Source: an uncultured Ruminococcus sp. (GTDB lineage: Bacteria > Bacillota > Clostridia > Oscillospirales > Ruminococcaceae). Taken from it: a stretch of DNA of 13,492 bases. The notes beneath the pieces are model-generated. The model did no database searches. It saw only the letters and a program-made list of their open reading frames with translations, and had not been told where the DNA came from. Positions 1 through 5,623 of this stretch are shown in pieces. Made by a program: the position numbers and the translations under genes. The stretch covers positions 1-13,492 of the forward strand of contig CAMHBN010000024.1 in NCBI GenBank assembly GCA_946183385.1, read 5' to 3'. How positions within the stretch are numbered: position 1 is the first letter of the stretch; each line of letters starts with the position of its first letter.

Positions 1-297
1 TGAATAGGCGTTGGTAAGGCAGAATTTGAAGTGGTCGCCCGCGTCGTACCAGCCGCCGGGCACCTTGTCGGTGTCTTTACCGCTCTCATCGACCATGGAA
101 TTTTCTCTCCACGGAACCATGTTCCAGTCGGGGAGCACGCCCGACTGCTGCACCTCGTAGAAGAACATAGACTTCTGCAAGGCTTCACCGTAGTTGTACT
201 TGCTGCTGCCGGCGGCGTCAGCGACAGGCAGCGACGATACCATCGACGCCGACAGTGCCATAGCCGACAGAGCAGACACGATCTTTTTGATTTTCAT
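1..297 (-). CDS. Glycoside hydrolase family 9 cellulase, N-terminal part (runs off left edge)
   Basis: The first 99 residues of a secreted family 9 glycoside hydrolase, which cleaves beta-1,4 bonds in cellulose outside the cell. The protein starts MKIKKIVSALSAMALS and has a Sec signal peptide: basic n-region, hydrophobic core, probable cleavage around residues 27-30 after an Ala-x-Ala type stretch. The mature part opens with NYGEALQKSMFFYEVQQSG, then WRENS, then GGWYDAGDHFKF at about residues 81-92. This is the classic N-terminal GH9 block, whose paired Asp residues (DAGD) include the catalytic base in the family. The rest of the catalytic domain and any dockerin or carbohydrate-binding module lie beyond position 1. 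The ATG at 297 is preceded by GAGGGG with 7 bases of spacing and by a good promoter. Family assignment is firm; substrate and cellulosome membership cannot be seen. Confidence 0.93.
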   Translation of the reverse strand, partial: MKIKKIVSALSAMALSASMVSSLPVADAAGSSKYNYGEALQKSMFFYEVQQSGVLPDWNMVPWRENSMVDESGKDTDKVPGGWYDAGDHFKFCLTNAYS

Positions 298-320
298 TGG
301 ATTACCCCTCTCAATTTTTT

Positions 321-340
321 GGTGCGACAGTGAATGCACC
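321..340 (-). promoter_or_regulatory. Dyad in the GH9 leader, possible operator or leader hairpin
   Basis: GGTGC at 321-325 and GCACC at 336-340 form a perfect 5-base inverted repeat with a 10-base centre, immediately downstream of the predicted start at about 345. It could be a repressor site or a small 5' leader hairpin. A 5-base arm is short and could be chance. Confidence 0.25.
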
Positions 341-351
341 TATACACATTA

Positions 352-380
352 ACTATACAATATTTGTGCAGATTTGTCAA
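352..380 (-). promoter_or_regulatory. Sigma-A promoter for the GH9 gene
   Basis: On the minus strand TTGACA (375-380, a perfect -35 box) is followed by exactly 17 bases and then TATAGT (352-357, 5 of 6 matches to the -10 box). The expected transcription start is near 345, giving a leader of about 48 bases before the GH9 ATG at 297. The surroundings are A+T rich, unlike the coding DNA nearby. This is the best promoter match in the window. Confidence 0.85.
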
Positions 381-396
381 GAAAAATTTAGCTTCC

Positions 397-417
397 AGCC
401 GTCAGCCGTTAGCCGTA
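397..417. repeat. Three tandem copies of a heptamer AGCCGTN
   Basis: AGCCGTC, AGCCGTT and AGCCGTA follow each other without gaps, upstream of the GH9 promoter. They sit at the edge of the palindromic block at 424-494, and the two may be one intergenic repeat element. Confidence 0.6.
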
Positions 418-423
418 AGCTTT

Positions 424-494
424 GCAGGGGCGAACAGTGTTCGTCCGCAGTTACCGTAATGCATCTGCTAACGGGCGGACAATGTGCGCGCCTA
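424..494. repeat. REP-like palindromic intergenic element
   Basis: GGGCGAAC (428-435) pairs with GTTCGTCC (439-446), a hairpin of about 8 bp with one G-T pair. A second G+C-rich segment (472-494) is similar in style, and the outer ends of the block (about 424-432 and 485-494) are imperfect inverted copies of each other. There is no open frame or transposase. It looks like a small dispersed palindromic repeat, but copy number cannot be judged from one window. Confidence 0.45.
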
Positions 495-497
495 CAG

Positions 498-524
498 AAA
501 AAGGGCGGGAAATCCGCCCTTTTT
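498..524. terminator. Bidirectional Rho-independent terminator
   Basis: AAAAAGGGCGG (498-508) pairs perfectly with CCGCCCTTTTT (514-524) around a 5-base loop. The A and T runs flank the G+C stem on both sides, so it works in either direction. It lies 7 bases past the stop of the zinc-ribbon protein gene and ends that minus-strand transcript, separating it from the GH9 promoter. Confidence 0.9.
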
Positions 525-531
525 AAGCTGT

Positions 532-1704
532 TCACTTTTTGAGCCTGCACCATTCAAGCTGTATATACTGCCCGTCGGTGAGAGTGATCTTTTCGTCCTC
601 GTCGATGCCGAACGCCCTGCTATCGTAGCCGTCGGTGTCCGCCATTACGTCTTCAATACTGTCATATATCGCATAGCTCTCGTAGCCCTGATCGGTCAGT
701 GCTTCAAGGCTGTACGTGCCGGGCTTCACGTCCCTGCCCACGCAGAACATTCCCGCGTGCTCGAACGGGTCATTCTCGCCGTCGTACTGCTCGGCTGGGT
801 AAGCCTTAGCCCACGAGAAGTGGAGCCTCTGCCCGTCCTCGAGCTTCATATAAGTTGACATCTGAAACCAGCCTGTGTGGATAGTATCTTTTTGGTCATC
901 GTCCTCGTACACTCCCGCATAAAAGCTGGGGATATTCTCCTCGTCATCGTCATCCGAAAGCAGCATCGGCTCCTCGGCGATGAAGATGTACTCCCCTGCC
1001 TTGATATTCTCTCCGACGGTGTAATCGCCGTCCTCGATGAATGCGGCAGCCTTGCCGCCGACACCGCTGTACTCCCCGCCGCCGATTTTCGGGGAAGTTG
1101 TCTGCTGTTTCGGATCAGTCGTCGTAACGGGAGGCTCGGTCGGCTTCACGATAGTGATGCTCGCGGAGGACTTCTCCTTCGACTGGTGCGTCATAGTGAG
1201 CTTGTTCGTCGCGAATATCGCCCACACAAGGAGAGCTACGATGAACAGCGCACATCCGATGAGCAGGATATAGGCAGGGTTTATGCCGCCCTCTTTTTCA
1301 AGCTCGGGAACTTCCTCGACCTGCGGCGGCTCAGGCTCGCCGTTGTTGAGGTAGCTGCGGTAGTCGGGAACGGCTCTCGGCTCGGGCTTGGAAGCCTCCG
1401 CAGCGGCAGGCTGAGGCTCTTGCACGGTTGCCGCCTCTTTCGCTTCCTCAGTGACCGCTTCAACAGGCTTTTCGACCGCCTCCGCGACCGTATCCCCCGC
1501 CTTTTCGGTGACTTCTTCCACTGTCTCTGCAGGCTCGGCGACTGCTTCCCTGACAGGCTCAGCCGCAGCAGGCTCCGCCTTCGGAGCTGCTGCCGCAAGC
1601 TCGGGCGGTATCTTTATATCGGGCTGTCTCCTGCCGCAGGCACGGCAGAACCGCGCGTCAATGCTTATCCTCGCGCCGCATTCGACGCAGAATTTTCCGT
1701 CCAT
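532..1704 (-). CDS. Zinc-ribbon, single-TM protein with duplicated outer domain (unknown function)
   Basis: A 390-residue membrane protein of unknown function. In order: an N-terminal zinc ribbon (Cys6, Cys9, Cys20, Cys23); a long Ala/Glu/Pro-rich acidic linker (about 32-140) with repeated EAV/EKPVEAVTEE-like units; one TM helix (about 143-166); a Ser/Thr/Pro spacer (about 175-210); and a C-terminal region with two related repeats. Repeat 1 (about 226-300) begins GDYTVGENIKAGEY and repeat 2 (about 319-388) begins FCVGRDVKPGTYSL; both end with a DGQ-x3-hydrophobic strand. Topology is probably zinc ribbon inside, repeats outside. I chose ATG 1704 because AAGGAG (1713-1718) sits 8 bases before it; the in-frame GTG at 1713 overlaps that ribosome binding site. 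It follows the S1 module behind a hairpin and is closed by the terminator at 498-524. A sensor or envelope role is a guess. Confidence 0.85.
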   Translation of the reverse strand: MDGKFCVECGARISIDARFCRACGRRQPDIKIPPELAAAAPKAEPAAAEPVREAVAEPAETVEEVTEKAGDTVAEAVEKPVEAVTEEAKEAATVQEPQPAAAEASKPEPRAVPDYRSYLNNGEPEPPQVEEVPELEKEGGINPAYILLIGCALFIVALLVWAIFATNKLTMTHQSKEKSSASITIVKPTEPPVTTTDPKQQTTSPKIGGGEYSGVGGKAAAFIEDGDYTVGENIKAGEYIFIAEEPMLLSDDDDEENIPSFYAGVYEDDDQKDTIHTGWFQMSTYMKLEDGQRLHFSWAKAYPAEQYDGENDPFEHAGMFCVGRDVKPGTYSLEALTDQGYESYAIYDSIEDVMADTDGYDSRAFGIDEDEKITLTDGQYIQLEWCRLKK

Positions 1705-1712
1705 ACATCTCA

Positions 1713-1718
1713 CTCCTT
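1713..1718 (-). promoter_or_regulatory. Ribosome binding site that fixes the start of the zinc-ribbon gene
   Basis: AAGGAG with 8 bases before ATG 1704. It excludes the upstream GTG at 1713, whose first base is the last base of this site. Confidence 0.75.
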
Positions 1719-1726
1719 ATCGTAAC

Positions 1727-1756
1727 AGAAAAGGCTGCACCGCACGGTACAGCCTT
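1727..1756 (-). terminator. Hairpin terminator after the S1 module
   Basis: On the minus strand AAGGCTGTACC (1746-1756) pairs along its full 11 bases, with one T-G pair, to GGTGCAGCCTT (1731-1741) around a GTGC loop. The transcript then reads TTTTC. It starts 15 bases after the S1 stop. The T run is short (4) and the next gene's ribosome binding site begins only 8 bases past it, so partial read-through into the zinc-ribbon gene is likely. Confidence 0.7.
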
Positions 1757-1771
1757 AAAATATCTGATGGA

Positions 1772-2854
1772 TTATTCAGCATCCTCAGCAGGAGCTTCCT
1801 CAGCGGGAGCCTCCTCTGTCTCAGCTTCCTCGTCAGCTGCGTCCTCGAGGAGAGCGCGTATCGAGATGCTTATTCTCTTTGACTCAGTGTCGATGTCGAT
1901 GATCTTAACGTCAACAACGTCGCCAACTGTGAGGATATCCTTAACGTTCTCGACCTTCTTGTCAGCGATCTGAGAGATGTGGATAAGACCGTCAACGCCG
2001 TCGATAATCTGAGCGAATGCACCGAAACTTGTGATGGAAACGATAGTAGCCTTGACTACGTCGCCTACCTGATACTTCGAGAGGAATACCTCCCAGGGAT
2101 TGTCCTCAGCCTTCTTGAAGCCGAGAGAAATGCGGTTCTCCTCGCGGTTGAGATCCTTGATGTATACCTCGATGGTGTCGCCTACATTTACGACCTCGCT
2201 CGGGTGCTTGATGCGCTTCCATGAGAGCTCGGAGATATGTACCATACCGTCGATACCGCCGAGGTCAACGAATGCACCGAAGCTTGTGAGGGACTTTACC
2301 TTGCCTGTGAATGTCTGACCAACTTCGGCAGACTCCCAGAACTTAGCTCTTGCCTCTTCCTTCTTAGCGCTGTCAACGTCCTTGATGGAGCCGACTGCTC
2401 TCTTCTTGCCGCCCTCTTCAACTTCCTTGATCTTGAACTGAACCTTCTGCTTGTTGAGCTGCTCGAGATCGGTACCTCTTGCAAGACCTGTCTGTGAAGC
2501 GGGGATGAATACTCTTACGCCGAGGTAGTTAACGATGACGCCCTTGTTTACGATACGTGTAACAGTGCCCTCGAGAACAGTGCCGTCCTCCTTAGCCTTT
2601 ACGATAGTATCGTAGCCGGCCTGCTCGTCGACCTTTCTCTTGGAAAGGGCAGCAGTACCGTCAGCGTCGTTTACCTTAACAACGATGAGCTCGATCTCGT
2701 CACCAACGGAAACGATGTCCTCGGGCTTCTTTGTGGGGTCGTCTGTGAGATCCTCGAGCTTAACGTAGCCTGTGTGCTTTGTACCGAGGTCTACTGTTAT
2801 TTCAGCGTTGTCTACACCGACAACGATACCCTTGACTTTCTCTCCTGTATGTAT
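1772..2854 (-). CDS. rpsA: Ribosomal protein S1 module, four S1 domains, no start of its own (needs -1 shift from ispH)
   Basis: About 360 residues in frame -1 relative to ispH, carrying four S1 (OB-fold) RNA-binding repeats. Domain 1 starts GEKVKGIVVGVDNAEI and ends LSKRK; domain 2 starts GTVLEGTVTRIVNKGVIV; domain 3 has GKVKSLTSFGAFVDLGGIDG then MVHISELSWKR; domain 4 has ATIVSITSFGAFAQI then GLIHISQIADKKV. An acidic tail with EEAPAEEAPAED follows. S1 helps load mRNA on the 30S subunit. The frame is open from 2896 (TGA at 2897-2899) to the TAA at 1772, but has no ATG, GTG or TTG before 2245, inside domain 3. Joined to IspH at the A-run it gives a 666-residue IspH–S1 protein, as in other clostridia. 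Codon use (GTT, GGT, GCT, AAG, ATC, CTC) looks tuned for high expression, unlike the GCG/GTG-rich neighbours. Confidence 0.9.
   Translation of the reverse strand: MHTGEKVKGIVVGVDNAEITVDLGTKHTGYVKLEDLTDDPTKKPEDIVSVGDEIELIVVKVNDADGTAALSKRKVDEQAGYDTIVKAKEDGTVLEGTVTRIVNKGVIVNYLGVRVFIPASQTGLARGTDLEQLNKQKVQFKIKEVEEGGKKRAVGSIKDVDSAKKEEARAKFWESAEVGQTFTGKVKSLTSFGAFVDLGGIDGMVHISELSWKRIKHPSEVVNVGDTIEVYIKDLNREENRISLGFKKAEDNPWEVFLSKYQVGDVVKATIVSITSFGAFAQIIDGVDGLIHISQIADKKVENVKDILTVGDVVDVKIIDIDTESKRISISIRALLEDAADEEAETEEAPAEEAPAEDAE
2806..2825 (-). other. Hairpin over the IspH-frame stop codon
   Basis: CGTTGTC and GACAACG form a perfect 7-bp stem around a GGTGTA loop. The IspH-frame TAG (2812-2814) spans the loop and the second arm. 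The stem begins 28 bases after the A6 run, farther than the usual 5-9 base spacing of a frameshift stimulator. Confidence 0.4.
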
Positions 2855-3771
2855 TTTTTGAATGATTCGTCGAGTGCCTGAGCGAAATCGATCTCCTCAT
2901 CCGAGTTTGCTGTGAGATTTACATTCTCTGTCATAGTGGTTTGTACCTCCTTGATTATATATGCGGGAGTCGAAGCACCTGCAGTGATGCCTATCCTGCC
3001 CGCACAGGGCAGCTTCAAAGATGAAAGCTCGTCCGAATTTTCTATGTGATACGTCTTGCAGTACCTGCTGCACACCTCGTACAGCTTGACTGTGTTAGAG
3101 CTATGCCTGCCTCCTACAACGATCATGATGTCAGAGCTTTTAGCAAGCTCAGCCGCGTCTGACTGTCTTGTATCGGTCGCATTGCAGATAGTATCGAATA
3201 TAACAATATCGGGATCGTTCTTTGGGATCACCTTTAAACACTCTTCCCATACTACTATATTATACGTTGTTTGCGCAACAAATGCAAGCTTTTTTCCCAA
3301 AAAATTATCATTTTTTTCAAAAAGGTGTTTTAGCTCAAAGTTATCCTTGAACACATAATAATTTTGGTCACAATGTCCAATGATGCCCTGTATCTCCGGG
3401 TGGTTGACATCTCCCGCGATGAGGACAAGGTAGCCTTCCTTGGTCTTTTCGGCTACTATTCGGTGTATCTTCGACACGAACGGGCAGGTCGCGTCTATCA
3501 TACGGTTGCCCTTCGCCTCTATCTGCTCGTAAACGTCCCTGCCTACACCGTGCGAACGGATAACGACTATCTCATCCGGCGCAAGCTCGTCCACGGACTC
3601 TATCACCCTCGCACCGCGCGACTTCATGTCGTCCACGACGTCCTGATTGTGGATTATCGGTCCGAGCGTCGCCACCTTCGAGTTCTTTTCGAGCTCGTTG
3701 TATACCATTTTAACGGCTCTGTCAACGCCGAAGCAGAAGCCCGCCGACGCCGCAACAGTTACCTCACGCAT
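2812..3771 (-). CDS. ispH: 4-hydroxy-3-methylbut-2-enyl diphosphate reductase (IspH/LytB)
   Basis: Last enzyme of the MEP pathway. It reduces HMBPP to IPP and DMAPP with a [4Fe-4S] cluster in the cytoplasm. All key residues are visible: cluster cysteines Cys13 (GFCFGV), Cys96 (DATCPFV) and Cys196 (DTICNATD); substrate-site His41 (IIHNQ), His74 (RSHGV), His124 and Glu126 (NHPEIQG), and Ser224-Ser225-Asn226 (RHSSNT). The catalytic core ends near residue 285. The ATG at 3771 has AAGGAGG 9 bases upstream, inside plsC, and overlaps the plsC stop by 8 bases. In this frame the protein runs 13 codons past the A6 run and stops at 2812, giving 319 residues with an unrelated tail. In clostridia this ORF normally continues into S1. 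A middle stretch (about 3180-3360) is much richer in A+T than the neighbouring genes. Confidence 0.95.
   Translation of the reverse strand: MREVTVAASAGFCFGVDRAVKMVYNELEKNSKVATLGPIIHNQDVVDDMKSRGARVIESVDELAPDEIVVIRSHGVGRDVYEQIEAKGNRMIDATCPFVSKIHRIVAEKTKEGYLVLIAGDVNHPEIQGIIGHCDQNYYVFKDNFELKHLFEKNDNFLGKKLAFVAQTTYNIVVWEECLKVIPKNDPDIVIFDTICNATDTRQSDAAELAKSSDIMIVVGGRHSSNTVKLYEVCSRYCKTYHIENSDELSSLKLPCAGRIGITAGASTPAYIIKEVQTTMTENVNLTANSDEEIDFAQALDESFKKYIQERKSRVSLSV
2854..2859 (-). other. A6 run: site of the -1 frame change between ispH and S1
   Basis: The minus strand reads TTC AAA AAA TAC in the IspH frame. Re-reading the last A gives TTC AAA AAA ATA CAT ACA GGA GAG AAA and continues into S1. Seven A residues would make the fusion in frame; six are present. 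The same site suits either a one-base loss in a homopolymer or single-tRNA -1 slippage on AAA AAA. AAA AAA are ispH codons 305-306. Confidence 0.8.
3259..3287 (-). promoter_or_regulatory. Candidate internal promoter within ispH
   Basis: On the minus strand TTGCAT (3282-3287; 3 of 6 matches) is spaced 17 bases from a perfect TATAAT (3259-3264). The spacer contains an imperfect palindrome around GCGC (TTGTTGCGCAAACAA). It lies in the A+T-rich part of ispH, where chance matches are more likely. If real it would supply transcripts covering the 3' end of ispH and S1. Confidence 0.3.
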
Positions 3772-4390
3772 TGTCCTTTTCCTCCTTGACCTTTTCCTCA
3801 GCTCCCTCGACGAGCTCCTTGATATCCGCCATATAGCGGTTTTTCAGCTTCACAAGCTGTCTCGGGTTCGGCTCGTCCGCGGGCTCGACGTAGTCCTTCG
3901 GGTCTATGGGCTTGCCGTACCTGACATTCACTCTCGTGCGGAACTTCAGCTTCTCACCGAATACGATACCCACGGGGACGATACGCCTGTCAGCCTTCGC
4001 GGCGATGAGCGCCGCTCCAGCGTGCCCCTTGCCGACCCTGCCGTCCTTCGAGCGCGTACCCTCGGGGAATATCATCAGACTGCGCCCGCTGCGGAGCCTG
4101 TCCACAGCCGTATCAATGACAGCCATATCGCCCTTGCCGCGCGACACGGGGAAGGCTCCGAGCGTACGTATCAGCCACGCGAACAGCTTCTTACGGAAGA
4201 GCTCCTCCTTCGCCATAAAGGCGTGCTTGCCGACAGCTCCCGCTCCCACGAGAGGCGGGTCTGCATTCGAGCGGTGGTTCGAGGCGTAGATGACCTCCTC
4301 ACCGCGCGGAATATTGTCCCTGCCCTCGTAGTGCAGGTTATACATTATGCGGAAAAACAGCCGCACAAAGAATTTAGCGATATAATACAT
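3764..4390 (-). CDS. plsC: 1-acyl-sn-glycerol-3-phosphate acyltransferase (PlsC family)
   Basis: 208-residue membrane-associated acyltransferase that adds the second acyl chain to lysophosphatidic acid to give phosphatidic acid, the precursor of membrane phospholipids. The catalytic HX4D motif is His39 to Asp44 in NHRSNADP, and the phosphate-binding FPEGTR motif is at residues 108-113, followed by a conserved PVGI segment. A hydrophobic N-terminal stretch (about 4-17) suits membrane association. The C-terminus is Lys/Glu-rich. ATG 4390 lies 17 bases inside the upstream acetyltransferase gene, and AAAGGGGCGG just before it serves as the ribosome binding site. Its stop overlaps the ispH start by 8 bases, so the genes are probably translationally coupled. 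The cmk–plsC–ispH/S1 order is recurrent in clostridia. Acyl-acceptor specificity is inferred from the family. Confidence 0.92.
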   Translation of the reverse strand: MYYIAKFFVRLFFRIMYNLHYEGRDNIPRGEEVIYASNHRSNADPPLVGAGAVGKHAFMAKEELFRKKLFAWLIRTLGAFPVSRGKGDMAVIDTAVDRLRSGRSLMIFPEGTRSKDGRVGKGHAGAALIAAKADRRIVPVGIVFGEKLKFRTRVNVRYGKPIDPKDYVEPADEPNPRQLVKLKNRYMADIKELVEGAEEKVKEEKDNA

Positions 4391-4838
4391 CTGTCCGCCC
4401 CTTTCTGATGTGTTTTGTCATTTTCAAGCGGCTCTCCTCCTCATCGGTGACAGCGTATCCGAGGCGCTGATACAGGTATCTTGCCGCCGTGTTAGTCCTC
4501 TCGACGTGCAGAGATGCAGAGGACAAGCTGCTGTCAGCTGCGTAACGCTCCGCGAATTTTATCAGCTTTGTCCCTATGCCCATTCCACGGAAAGCCTCGG
4601 TCACCGACAGGTCGTCGAGGTAGACGTGATCGGGGTAGACCTCGACCGAGATATAGCCCACGACTTCGCCGTCCGAAACAGCGACGTATATTACGTCTCC
4701 GCCGCCGAAGAACTTATCGAGGTAGCCGTCATCATAGCCGCTGACGCCGTCAGCTCCTATACTTGATAGCATTTCTGCGAAAAGCCGCTCTATTGCGGGG
4801 ATATCTGCGGGGGCAGCCCGCCTGTATGTGACATTCAT
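4374..4838 (-). CDS. GNAT family N-acetyltransferase
   Basis: 154-residue single-domain GNAT protein that should transfer an acetyl group from acetyl-CoA to an amine. The acetyl-CoA pyrophosphate-binding loop is RGMGIGT (residues 84-90), preceded by the typical beta-strand VYLDDLSVTEAFR. A LHVERTNTAARYLYQRLGY segment near residues 113-131 matches the family's C-terminal motif. The start overlaps the cmk stop as TGATG with only a weak ribosome binding site, which suggests translational coupling to cmk. Its 3' end overlaps plsC by 17 bases. The substrate is unknown: it could acetylate a protein N-terminus, an antibiotic or a small metabolite. It is an insertion into an otherwise common cmk–plsC order. 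Confidence 0.88.
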   Translation of the reverse strand: MNVTYRRAAPADIPAIERLFAEMLSSIGADGVSGYDDGYLDKFFGGGDVIYVAVSDGEVVGYISVEVYPDHVYLDDLSVTEAFRGMGIGTKLIKFAERYAADSSLSSASLHVERTNTAARYLYQRLGYAVTDEEESRLKMTKHIRKGRTDVLYR

Positions 4839-5500
4839 CAGCCTATCTTGCTGTTGATAACCTTGATTATAGCCTCCGCGGACTCCTCAAGGTTGAGGGT
4901 AGTCGTGTCCACGAGGACAGCGTCCTCCGCCTGCTTGAGCGGCGATATCTCGCGGTGCATATCGGCGTAGTCGCGCTTGATGATGTCCTGTAAAATCTCC
5001 TCGTAAGGCGGACAGTCGGGCTTCTCTGCGAGCTCCTTGTAGCGGCGGTTAGCACGCTCCTCAGCCGAAGCCGTGAGGAATATCTTCACGTCCGCATTCG
5101 GGAGCACCACCGTGCCGATATCTCTGCCGTCCATGAGGATGTTGTTCTCGCGGGCTATCTTCTGCTGAGTCTCGAACAGGTAAGCTCTTACCGCAGGGAT
5201 GGCGGAAGTACGCGACGCCGCCATAGAAATAGCGGGAGTGCGGATAAGGTCGGAAACGTCCCTGTCGCCGAGGAACACGCGCTGAGCGCCGTCCACGAAG
5301 CGGAGCGAAACGTCCGCACCCGCGAGAGCCTTCTCGATGTCCTCGTCGGCGATGTTATTCTCGGTAATATAGAGAGCCACCGCGCGGTAAAGCGCGCCCG
5401 TGTCCACGTAGATGTAGCCGAGCTTAGCCGATACCATTTTAGCGATAGTGCTCTTGCCTGCGCCTGCAGGTCCGTCGATAGCGATGTTGATTGTCTTCAT
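4838..5500 (-). CDS. cmk: Cytidylate kinase
   Basis: 220-residue nucleoside monophosphate kinase that phosphorylates CMP and dCMP with ATP. The Walker A loop is GPAGAGKST (residues 10-18), then YVDTGALYRA, the NMP-binding region (LIRTPAISMAAS, about 85-96), DGRDIGTVVLPNADVKIFL (124-142) and the lid-like EERANRRYKEL segment. The length is normal for the type 1 CMP kinase family. ATG 5500 has GGAGG 9 bases upstream in an A+T-rich spacer. It is the first gene of a tight cmk–GNAT–plsC–ispH–S1 set with overlapping ends, so it probably heads or lies early in a shared transcript. No convincing promoter was found directly upstream: a TATAAT at 5516-5521 is too close to the ribosome binding site. Confidence 0.96.
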   Translation of the reverse strand: MKTINIAIDGPAGAGKSTIAKMVSAKLGYIYVDTGALYRAVALYITENNIADEDIEKALAGADVSLRFVDGAQRVFLGDRDVSDLIRTPAISMAASRTSAIPAVRAYLFETQQKIARENNILMDGRDIGTVVLPNADVKIFLTASAEERANRRYKELAEKPDCPPYEEILQDIIKRDYADMHREISPLKQAEDAVLVDTTTLNLEESAEAIIKVINSKIG

Positions 5501-5537
5501 TTTTATATTCCTCCAATTATAATATGTACATTTTAAA

Positions 5538-5623
5538 TTCGTAATGCGTAATTATTGTATCGCCTTCGGCGATATTATTTTAATTCTTGCCGTCAGGCAC
5601 ACATCAATTACGAATTACGCATT
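5538..5623. repeat. Intergenic inverted-repeat element with central hairpin
   Basis: The arm CGTAATGCGTAATT (5540-5553) is inverted as AATTACGAATTACG (5606-5619), 13 of 14 matching. Each arm is itself two tandem heptamers of the form CGTAATK. Between them lies a perfect 7-bp hairpin, TATCGCC-TTC-GGCGATA (5558-5574). The element fills most of the spacer between the PF06541-type gene and cmk. It holds no open frame and looks like a MITE-like or REP-like unit. The central hairpin, flanked by A/T runs, might also weaken transcription. Confidence 0.55.

Noticed and set aside
31..333. 100-codon plus-strand open frame at the left edge
   Set aside because: The minus strand here encodes an unmistakable signal peptide and GH9 N-terminus behind a good promoter.
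877..1725. Long open frame on the plus strand opposite the zinc-ribbon gene
   Set aside because: It mirrors the Ala/Glu-rich minus-strand gene, is Arg/Leu-rich without domain features, and has no ribosome binding site; an antisense shadow of G+C-rich codons.
2841..2850. AGGAG-like sequence just after the A6 run as a separate ribosome binding site for S1
   Set aside because: There is no ATG, GTG or TTG in the S1 frame within reach; the first is at 2245, inside domain 3.
5516..5544. Possible cmk promoter: TATAAT at 5516-5521 with TTACGA 17 bases upstream
   Set aside because: The -35 matches only 3 of 6 bases, and the start site would fall within the ribosome binding site, leaving no usable leader.
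5558..5574. TATCGCC-TTC-GGCGATA as a strong terminator between the PF06541-type gene and cmk
   Set aside because: The stem is short and no clean T run follows on the minus strand (it reads TATACAATAATT-like sequence), so I keep it only as part of the repeat element.
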